DNA from: Patescibacteria group bacterium
GTDB taxonomy: Bacteria; Patescibacteriota; Minisyncoccia; Phycocordibacterales; BOKC01
NCBI GenBank assembly: GCA_016860785.1
Contig: BOKC01000005.1
Location: forward strand, 1 to 48,144
DNA length: 48,144 bases
Reading direction: 5' to 3'
Shown one piece after another: positions 17,201-23,754 of the stretch. The translations under genes and the position numbers were made by a program. The notes under the pieces were generated by a model that made no database searches, was not told the DNA's origin, and saw only the letters and a program-made list of their open reading frames with translations. The first letter of the stretch is position 1. Every line of letters starts with the position of its first letter.

Positions 17201-18196
17201 ATGTCTAAAATTGATTTTTTGGCGATTGGCGATATTGTGACAGACGCTTTTATTGAGCTTGAAGAGGCCTGGATAGAAACCGACAACCCTGAAAAGAGTA
17301 AGGAGCTTTGTATGCGTTTCGGTGAAAAATTACCTTTCCGAGATGTGGTTATCGTGCCGGCCGTGGGCAATAGTCCGAACGCCGCTGTAGCCGCCCACCG
17401 CTTAGGACTTAATTCGGCCCTCCTGACAAATATGGGGAACGATTCTTATGGCGAAGAGCAACTGGCTCAATTAAAAAAAGAAAAAGTAGCGACAGATTAT
17501 GTGCAAGTTCATAAGGGGATGAAATCAAATTATCACTTTGTTCTACGCTACAAAGAAGAGCGAACAATTTTGGTCAAACACCAAGAATACGATTATAAAT
17601 TACCGGAAATAAATCCGGCGCCAAAATGGATTTATTTAAGCTCATTAGCTTCCAATTCCCTTCCGCATCATCTCGAGATTGCCGACTGGTTGCGAAAAAA
17701 TCCGGAAATCAAACTGGCTTTTCAGCCGGGCACTTTTCAGATTAAATTGGGTGCCGAAAAACTGAAGGACCTATACGAACTAACCGAGCTTTTCTTCTGC
17801 AACAAAGAGGAAGCGCAAAAAATCACAAATAAAAAAGGATCGGAAATTCCGGAACTCTTGAAAGCGATGCATGATTTGGGGCCGAAAATTGTCGTTATTA
17901 CCGATGGTCCGGAAGGTGCCTACACTTATGATGGTAAAGAAATCTGGCATATGCCGATGTATCCGGACCCTAAACCTCCGGTCGATCGCACCGGCGCCGG
18001 CGACTCTTTTTCTTCAACTTTTACCTGCGCCTTGATTTTGGGTAAATCAATCCCCGAGGCCCTCGCTTGGGGACCAATAAACTCAATGTCTGTTGTTCAA
18101 TACATCGGCGCCCAAGAAGGCCTTTTGGGCCGAGAAAAGTTGGAAGAATTTCTGGCCAAAGCGCCGGAAAATTATAAACCGGAACAGTTGGAATAA
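17201..18196 (+). CDS. PfkB-family sugar/nucleoside kinase
   Basis: ATP-dependent phosphorylation of a sugar or nucleoside. The 331-residue protein shows the ribokinase fold: VGNSPNAAVAAHRLG near the N-terminus, the NKEE segment, and the signature DRTGAGDSF, with D268 as the catalytic base. The substrate cannot be fixed from sequence. Nearby pentose-phosphate genes would suit a ribose or related kinase, which is inference. It probably forms an operon with the cyclopropane synthase gene, 18 bases downstream. Confidence 0.88.
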   Translation: MSKIDFLAIGDIVTDAFIELEEAWIETDNPEKSKELCMRFGEKLPFRDVVIVPAVGNSPNAAVAAHRLGLNSALLTNMGNDSYGEEQLAQLKKEKVATDYVQVHKGMKSNYHFVLRYKEERTILVKHQEYDYKLPEINPAPKWIYLSSLASNSLPHHLEIADWLRKNPEIKLAFQPGTFQIKLGAEKLKDLYELTELFFCNKEEAQKITNKKGSEIPELLKAMHDLGPKIVVITDGPEGAYTYDGKEIWHMPMYPDPKPPVDRTGAGDSFSSTFTCALILGKSIPEALAWGPINSMSVVQYIGAQEGLLGREKLEEFLAKAPENYKPEQLE

Positions 18197-18213
18197 ACTA
18201 TTGGAATAAACTA
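18188..18213 (+). repeat. tandem 13-bp duplication at a gene end
   Basis: TTGGAATAAACTA occurs twice in tandem. The first copy contains the last codons and stop of the PfkB kinase gene; the second lies just before the next ATG. Confidence 0.9.
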
Positions 18214-18214
18214 T

Positions 18215-19333
18215 ATGGATAAAAAACTTCAAAAGATTTTGGAAAAAGCCGACGTAAAAATAAATGGTGGCCGACCTTGGGATATTCAAGTCAACAACAA
18301 AAAAGTTTTTAGAAAAGTTAAACTCGGCGGACTAACCGCTTTGGGCGAGGCTTACGTCGACGGCCTTTGGGATTGTCAACAGATCGACAGACTATTGGAG
18401 CAACTAATAAAAGCCGACTTTTCTTTGGCTTTTAAAAATCATTGGACCACTTGGGGAATTTTTTTAAAAGAAAAAATTTTTAATCTGCAGAAAAAATCAA
18501 ATGTATTTAAACAGATCCGGCACCACTATGACATCGGAAATGATTTGTTTGAATTTATGTTGGATAAAAGAATGACTTATACCTGCGGTTATTGGAAGAA
18601 CGCCCAAAATTTGGACGAAGCTCAAGAAGCAAAATTAGATTTGGTCTGTCAAAAAATTGGCTTAAAGCCCGGAATGAGCGTTTTAGACATTGGCTGTGGC
18701 TGGGGCAGTTTTGTTAAGTTTGCGGCGGAAAAATACGGCGCCAAGTGCGTCGGTATCACCCTTTCAAAAAATCAAGCGGAATATGCCAAGAAATCGTGCC
18801 AGGGTTTACCGGTAGATATTAGAATCCAAGACTACAGAAAAGTAGATGAAAAATTTGACCGGATAATATCTCTGGGAATGTTTGAACATGTCGGGCATAA
18901 AAATTATTTGGAATATATGCAATCGGCTCACAAAAATCTAAAAGATGGAGGAATATTTCTGCTTCACTGCTTCGGTGGAATATATAAAACTCCAAATAAA
19001 AGACAGTCAGAAACCAGATGGGTTGAAAAATATATTTTCCCCGGCATGGCTTTACCTTCCTTGGGACAAATTTTTACCGCTACTGATAATCTATTTATCA
19101 CCCATGACCTCCAAAATTTCGGCAAATATTACGACCCGACTTTAATGGCTTGGTTTGAAAATTTTGACAAAAATTGGCCAAAAATAAAAGAAAAATATGG
19201 AGAAAAATTTTACCGGCTTTGGAAATATTATTTATTGATTTGTGCTGGAGCATTTCGGTCGGGTAAATATCAACTCTGGCAGATTGTCTTTAGTAAAAAG
19301 CCAATAGAAAAAGTTTACGAAACTGTTAGATAA
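18215..19333 (+). CDS. cfa: cyclopropane-fatty-acyl-phospholipid synthase family methyltransferase
   Basis: Adds a methylene bridge from S-adenosylmethionine to unsaturated acyl chains of membrane lipids. In the 372 residues, HHYDIGNDLFEFML and YTCGYW are family motifs. VLDIGCGWGS (about 156-165) binds SAM. GMFEHVGHKNYLEYM and the C-terminal HDLQNFGKYYDPTLMAWFENF are also characteristic. The gene is co-oriented with the PfkB gene. Its stop is separated by one base from the stop of the convergent transketolase gene. If the host lacks fatty-acid synthesis, as many of its kind do, it would act on scavenged lipids. Confidence 0.92.
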   Translation: MDKKLQKILEKADVKINGGRPWDIQVNNKKVFRKVKLGGLTALGEAYVDGLWDCQQIDRLLEQLIKADFSLAFKNHWTTWGIFLKEKIFNLQKKSNVFKQIRHHYDIGNDLFEFMLDKRMTYTCGYWKNAQNLDEAQEAKLDLVCQKIGLKPGMSVLDIGCGWGSFVKFAAEKYGAKCVGITLSKNQAEYAKKSCQGLPVDIRIQDYRKVDEKFDRIISLGMFEHVGHKNYLEYMQSAHKNLKDGGIFLLHCFGGIYKTPNKRQSETRWVEKYIFPGMALPSLGQIFTATDNLFITHDLQNFGKYYDPTLMAWFENFDKNWPKIKEKYGEKFYRLWKYYLLICAGAFRSGKYQLWQIVFSKKPIEKVYETVR

Positions 19334-19334
19334 T

Positions 19335-20333
19335 CTATTTTCTGTTTGTCACACGTTTTACAGCTTCTTTTATATGAGAGACTCCCATGCCGTAATGTTC
19401 AATAAGCTCTTCCGGCTCTCCGGATTGCCCAAATTTATCGTCAACACCCACAAATTCAATTGGCACCGGACAATTTTTGGCCAAACACTCTGCTACAGCG
19501 GAACCCATGCCTCCTCTTATTTGGTGCTCTTCAACTGTAACAATCGCTCCGCATTCTTTTGCCAGAGAAATGATAGATTCTTCATCAAGCGGTTTTATAG
19601 TTGAAAGGTTTAGCACCTTCACCGGAATTTCTTCTTCCAATTCCTTAGCGACAACTAAAGCTTTGTGAGTTAAAGCGCCAGTTGAAATAATTCCCACTTC
19701 CGGTTTTTTTCCGTTAGATGACGAATCCCAAAATATTTGCCCTTTACCGATTTCAAAAGGAGTTTCGAGGGTGGTAATTATTGGAGTTTTTTCGCGAGCT
19801 AGTCGAATGTAAGTCGGTGAGTCGGTTTTTGCGACTGCCATAGTCGCTTTTTCTGCCTCAATTGAATCACAGGGAGATAAAACAACCATTTTTGGAATAA
19901 CTCTCATAATAGCCATATCTTCAACCGCTTGATGAGTTCCGCCATCGGGACCGACAGAAATTCCAGCATGGCTTCCGGCAATTTTTACAGGTCGGTCGTT
20001 ATAGCAAATTGTCGTTCTGATTTGTTCCCAATTCCTGCCCGGAGAAAACATAGCGTAAGAAGTGATAAAAGGAATTTTTCCCATAGCCGCCATACCGGAT
20101 GCAACCGTTGCCAAATTCTGCTCGGCAACACCGATCTGAACATAGCGCTCCGGAAACTTATCCCGAAAAAGATGCATTTGGGTTGACTCGGTCAAATCTG
20201 CGCAAAGCCCAACCACCCTTTCATCCGCTTCGCCTGCAGCCAAAAGCCCTTTTCCAAATCCTTTTCTGATCGGTTCTTGCTCGACGTCCTTTTCAAAAAT
20301 ATGAGGATTCAATTTTACGTCTCTGTTTATCAT
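19335..20333 (-). CDS. transketolase, C-terminal half
   Basis: Carries the pyrimidine-binding and C-terminal domains of a split transketolase (non-oxidative pentose phosphate pathway). In the 332 residues, VGLCADLTESTQ, RYVQIGVAEQNLATVASGMA (with the thiamine-activating glutamate) and SHAGISVGPDGGTHQAVEDMA match the family. The partner N-terminal half is immediately upstream. Split transketolases are common in reduced bacteria and archaea. The two proteins should form an alpha2-beta2-type enzyme. Confidence 0.93.
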   Translation of the reverse strand: MINRDVKLNPHIFEKDVEQEPIRKGFGKGLLAAGEADERVVGLCADLTESTQMHLFRDKFPERYVQIGVAEQNLATVASGMAAMGKIPFITSYAMFSPGRNWEQIRTTICYNDRPVKIAGSHAGISVGPDGGTHQAVEDMAIMRVIPKMVVLSPCDSIEAEKATMAVAKTDSPTYIRLAREKTPIITTLETPFEIGKGQIFWDSSSNGKKPEVGIISTGALTHKALVVAKELEEEIPVKVLNLSTIKPLDEESIISLAKECGAIVTVEEHQIRGGMGSAVAECLAKNCPVPIEFVGVDDKFGQSGEPEELIEHYGMGVSHIKEAVKRVTNRK

Positions 20334-20380
20334 AAATTATTTCAAAACTTTATAATGCACATAGAATAACTTTCATTTTT

Positions 20381-20430
20381 CTAATTTCCCTAAACCCTAT
20401 TGGCTACACCATATACCCTACCTATTCATG
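20381..20430. repeat. CCTAAACCCTA-like tract at the transketolase junction
   Basis: The tract reads TTTCCCTAAACCCTATTGGC, then CATATACCCTACC. It spans the gap between the two transketolase genes and the 3' end of the first. CTATTGGCTA and CTAAACCCTA recur at 28504-28602. Confidence 0.55.
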
Positions 20431-21321
20431 TTCCCCTCTTATCTTCCCCCCCAAACTCCTTAAAGCTTTAAGCGCCACTTCTCCTTGTTTGTCTGCTGGA
20501 ATTTTATCAGTCGGACCTTTGCCGGGAGGCGCGCCATGCCAACGGAAATCGCGCTCAAATTCGGGTACACCTTTTCCGGGAATAGTATGAGCAATGATCA
20601 CCGTCGGCTTGTTAAACACGGCTTTACCTTGATTAACCGCATCCACAATCTCTTCAAAATTATGTCCGTCAACCTCAATTACATGCCAATTCCAAGCTTC
20701 CCATTTAGCTCGTAAAGGTTCTAGTGGCATAATATCTTCAGTAACGCCGTCAATTTGAATATTATTTCTGTCAATTATCGCTATTAAATTCCAAAGCTTT
20801 TCTTTTCCGGCAAGCATCGCTCCTTCCCAAGTGTTGCCGGCGTCCAACTCGCCGTCTGACATTAAGCAGTAGAAAAATTTTTGCGATGAAGTTCCGTTAT
20901 CAATTCTCTCAGCTAAAGCCATACCAACTGCTTGTGAAAGTCCTGAACCTAAAGGTCCGGAGCTGGTTTCAAGCGCCGGTAAATATTCTCTATGAGGATG
21001 TCCTTGCAGGTGAGAACCAAATTTTCTCAAAGTTTTAAGTTCCTCAACCGGAAAATATCCGGCATGAGCCATTGTCGCGTAAAGCACCGGACAAATGTGC
21101 CCGTTGGATAAAATCACCCTGTCTCGCTCTTCCCACTCCGGATTTTTAGGGTCATGTTTTAAGAGATGAAAATAAAGCCCGGTAAAAATGTCTGCCATTC
21201 CTAAAGGTCCGGCGGTATGTCCCGAGCCGGCTTCAATTAGCGATTCAATAATTGACTGCCTCACATTATTGGCAATCAATGCAAGCTCGTCCTTTTTTTG
21301 GTCAGTTAGTTTGTGAGACAT
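20422..21321 (-). CDS. transketolase, N-terminal half
   Basis: The thiamine-diphosphate-binding half of the split enzyme. In the 299 residues, GSGHTAGPLGMADIFTGLYF, SNGHICPVLYATMA and SDGELDAGNTWEGAM followed by IDRNN (the TPP/metal motif) are visible. AHTIPGKGVPEFE follows. It lies between rpe and the C-terminal half on the same strand, in a run of pentose phosphate genes. Confidence 0.93.
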   Translation of the reverse strand: MSHKLTDQKKDELALIANNVRQSIIESLIEAGSGHTAGPLGMADIFTGLYFHLLKHDPKNPEWEERDRVILSNGHICPVLYATMAHAGYFPVEELKTLRKFGSHLQGHPHREYLPALETSSGPLGSGLSQAVGMALAERIDNGTSSQKFFYCLMSDGELDAGNTWEGAMLAGKEKLWNLIAIIDRNNIQIDGVTEDIMPLEPLRAKWEAWNWHVIEVDGHNFEEIVDAVNQGKAVFNKPTVIIAHTIPGKGVPEFERDFRWHGAPPGKGPTDKIPADKQGEVALKALRSLGGKIRGEHE

Positions 21322-21330
21322 GCAAATATT

Positions 21331-22029
21331 TTAACCTAGATTTTTCAAATTCTCTATAGTACCAGAAATGTTTCCGCTTTCAAAAATCGCCGAGCCGGAG
21401 GCGAGGCGGGTTGCGCCGGCTTCTATCAAGCGAGGAGCGGTTTCCAAACTTACTCCCCCGTCAACACTAACGATCGCTTCCGGAAACTTCTGCTTAAAAC
21501 TTTTTATTTTTTCCAAAACTCTTTCATCAAACGGCTGGCCTTGAAAACCAATTTTGGCAATTCCCATAAACTGGACAAAATCCAGTTCAGGCACAAACGG
21601 ATAAACTTTTTCGTTCGGAGTGTCAATATCTAGCGCAAGTCCGAGTTCAATATGAAGAGCTGAATCACTGGCTGGAAGTTTTTCTTTAAAATTTTTTACC
21701 AAACTACCCAGATCTTCTGTTGATTCAACATGAAAAATAATTCTTTTAGCGCCGGCGATAATCCAATCAAACCAAACGTTTTCCGGCTGGCGAACCATTA
21801 AATCAACCTCAAAATCCAATTCTTCCCAAAAGGGAAACTCTTTTTCTTCTTTTTTTATTGCTACAAAATCAGTATTTTCGGAATTCAAATAGGGCCAAGA
21901 TGCTTCCGGAGTGAGTTTGCCATCCATAACGTCAATCTGCACCAGGGGTACGAGCCCTACAACTTGAGACATTTTCTCTTCCAAATCATGAAAACTTTTT
22001 GGAATTATTGCGGGAATGACTTTAATCAT
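21331..22029 (-). CDS. rpe: ribulose-phosphate 3-epimerase family protein
   Basis: Interconverts ribulose-5-phosphate and xylulose-5-phosphate. The 232-residue TIM barrel keeps VQIDVMDGKLTPE, IFHVEST, IVSVDGGVS and the phosphate-binding end LASGSAIFES. The usual MxVxPGxxGQ motif is changed to MGIAKIGFQGQPF, so it is a diverged member. Its ATG overlaps the rpiB stop by one base (TAATG), indicating translational coupling. Confidence 0.85.
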   Translation of the reverse strand: MIKVIPAIIPKSFHDLEEKMSQVVGLVPLVQIDVMDGKLTPEASWPYLNSENTDFVAIKKEEKEFPFWEELDFEVDLMVRQPENVWFDWIIAGAKRIIFHVESTEDLGSLVKNFKEKLPASDSALHIELGLALDIDTPNEKVYPFVPELDFVQFMGIAKIGFQGQPFDERVLEKIKSFKQKFPEAIVSVDGGVSLETAPRLIEAGATRLASGSAIFESGNISGTIENLKNLG

Positions 22030-22490
22030 TAGCTGTTAGCTTCTAGCATTTTTATTCGTCGGATATGTCTTTCGTCTTTTGAAAATGGCGTTTCCAACCA
22101 GAGCTTTACCGCCTCTTTGGCTTCTTCTTCGTTTAAGAAGCGTGCTCCTAGTGACAAAACATTAGCGTCATTGTGTTCGCGAGATAAAGAAATTATTTTT
22201 TTATCTCCGCCATAAAAAACTGCCGCCCTGACACTTTTAAATTTATTGGCGCAAATTGCCTCGCCCTGACCTGAACCACCGATCACGATGCCCTTAGCAT
22301 CGTGATCGCCCTGAGCTTGTCGAAGGGCTATTTCTTCTGCAACTAGTACAATAAAATCTGGGTAATCATCATCCGGATTCAATTCAAAGGCGCCTTTATC
22401 TTCCATCTCATATCCAAGCTCTTTCAAAAAAACTTTTAGTTTTTCTTTAAGTTCAAACCCGGCGTGGTCTGATGCAATAAAAATTTGCAT
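22029..22490 (-). CDS. rpiB: ribose-5-phosphate isomerase B
   Basis: Interconverts ribose-5-phosphate and ribulose-5-phosphate. In the 153 residues, IASDHAGFELKEKLK is the family N-terminus and GGSGQGEAICANK the anion/active-site loop. HNDANVLSLGARF follows. Between EEIAL and GIVIGGSG lies an unusual segment, RQAQGDHDAK, encoded by a hairpin repeat at 22280-22327. It is the first gene of the coupled rpiB-rpe pair and lies downstream of gap. Confidence 0.93.
   Translation of the reverse strand: MQIFIASDHAGFELKEKLKVFLKELGYEMEDKGAFELNPDDDYPDFIVLVAEEIALRQAQGDHDAKGIVIGGSGQGEAICANKFKSVRAAVFYGGDKKIISLSREHNDANVLSLGARFLNEEEAKEAVKLWLETPFSKDERHIRRIKMLEANS
22280..22327 (-). repeat. hairpin repeat inserted in frame in rpiB
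   Basis: A 12-bp perfect inverted repeat (CGATCACGATGC, five-base loop, GCATCGTGATCG; 22280-22308) is followed by CCCTGAGCTTGTCGAAGGG (22309-22327). From memory, the latter is a short repeat widespread in diverse bacterial genomes. Together they encode the extra RQAQGDHDAK residues. Confidence 0.65.
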
Positions 22491-22596
22491 ATTTATATTC
22501 TATCATAGTAATATTTTTAATTCTTATTCCCTCAACAAATATAATTTAAAAAATTTTAGACTATTTAGAAAAAATCTTAAACTCCCTAAAAATAAC

Positions 22597-22640
22597 ATAT
22601 ATAACCAATTCAACACGGCCGTGTTGAATTGGTTATATAT
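22597..22640. repeat. perfect 44-bp palindrome
   Basis: Every base from 22597 to 22640 pairs with its mirror position. The arm begins ATATATAACC and ends CAACACGG at the centre, with no spacer. Read leftward it is followed by GTTATTTTTAG, so it could end the gap transcript, but a zero-loop palindrome this long is unusual for a terminator. Confidence 0.92.
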
Positions 22641-22704
22641 TTTGTGTTTCTTTAAGTTCAAGCCCAACGCGATCGGATACGATAACAACTTTTTTATTAA
22701 AAAT
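22641..22704 (-). pseudogene. remnant resembling the RpiB N-terminus
   Basis: Read leftward, a frame encodes KKVVIVSDRVGLELKETQN and then hits a stop inside the 44-bp palindrome. It aligns without gaps with the start of the intact RpiB next door (MQIFIASDHAGFELKEKLK), sharing SD, G and ELKE. No start codon is present. It appears to be a decayed partial copy of rpiB. The match is short, so chance similarity cannot be ruled out. Confidence 0.5.
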
Positions 22705-22705
22705 T

Positions 22706-23746
22706 TTATTTGATATACTGACCAAGTTTTACTACATGCTCAATCAAAGTATGAACATACCCCATCTCGTTGTCATACCAAGCCAAAACTTTCACTAAGT
22801 TGCCGTCCACCACGCGGGTTAAATCCAGGTCGGCAATGGAGCCGTAAGGACTTCCTAAAATATCAGAAGAGACAAGCGGTTCTTTGGTAATTCCAAAAAT
22901 TCCCTTCCATCTTTCTTCTTTGGCGGCTTTTTCTAAAATTTTATTTACCTCTTCAACAGAAGTATTTCTTTTAGTGATAAAAGTTATATCGGCAATTGAG
23001 CCGGCCGGCACGGGAACACGCAGAGCGATACCATCAAATTTGCCCTCAAGCTCTGGAATAGCTTTGGTCGTAGCAATAGCCGCGCCAGTGGAGGTTGGAA
23101 TAATGTTTTGCGCCGCGGCGCGACCAAGCCGAAATTTTTTGCCATTTGGCGAATCAACGACACTTTGGCTCGCAGTATAGCCATGAACAGTGCTCAAAAG
23201 TGCTTTTTCTATACCAATCGTCTCGTTCAAAATTTGAATGACCGGGCTACCGGCATTTGTCGTGCAAGAAGCGTTAGAAGTAATGTTGCAGGTTTTTAAT
23301 TTCTCATCATTAATACCCATCAAAACTGTGGCCTGCGATTCATTAGACGGTTCGTCTTTTGCCGGCGCAGTGATAACTACGCGCTTGGCACCAGCTTCCA
23401 AATGAACTTTGGCTGTTTCAAATTTGGTAAAAACGCCGGTCGATTCAACGACAACATCAATATCAAGCTCTTTCCAAGGTAATTGCAGAGGGTCTTTCTG
23501 ACTAAAAAATAGAATTTTTTGACCATCAAGCGACAAGTGCTCCTGACGTTCGCCAATTTCTACTTCAAATTTACTTTTACCATAAACAGTATCGTATTTT
23601 AAAAGATAAGCGATGTTTCCTATATCGCCCAAATCATTGACCGCTACAATTTCTAAATCTTCTCTTTCCAAAGCTGCTCTAATAAACGATCGGCCAATAC
23701 GCCCAGCGCCATTTATAGCAACTTTTATCTTTTTTGTTTTAGACAT
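22706..23746 (-). CDS. gap: glyceraldehyde-3-phosphate dehydrogenase
   Basis: Oxidises glyceraldehyde-3-phosphate with NAD(P) and phosphate in glycolysis. The 346-residue protein has the NAD-binding start VAINGAGRIGRSFIRAAL, the active-site cysteine in SNASCTTNAGSPV, the HGYTASQSVVD segment, LRVPVPAGSI, and the C-terminal WYDNEMGYVHTLIE. The usual CTTNCLAP reads CTTNAGSP, so the second cysteine is absent. It starts eight bases after the ribonucleotide reductase stop, so the two are probably co-transcribed. Confidence 0.95.
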   Translation of the reverse strand: MSKTKKIKVAINGAGRIGRSFIRAALEREDLEIVAVNDLGDIGNIAYLLKYDTVYGKSKFEVEIGERQEHLSLDGQKILFFSQKDPLQLPWKELDIDVVVESTGVFTKFETAKVHLEAGAKRVVITAPAKDEPSNESQATVLMGINDEKLKTCNITSNASCTTNAGSPVIQILNETIGIEKALLSTVHGYTASQSVVDSPNGKKFRLGRAAAQNIIPTSTGAAIATTKAIPELEGKFDGIALRVPVPAGSIADITFITKRNTSVEEVNKILEKAAKEERWKGIFGITKEPLVSSDILGSPYGSIADLDLTRVVDGNLVKVLAWYDNEMGYVHTLIEHVVKLGQYIK

Positions 23747-23754
23747 TTTGCTGT

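Noticed and set aside
22641-22704. Possibility that the RpiB-like fragment is a functional short protein
   Set aside because: It has no start codon, overlaps the end of gap in part and stops after about 20 codons.
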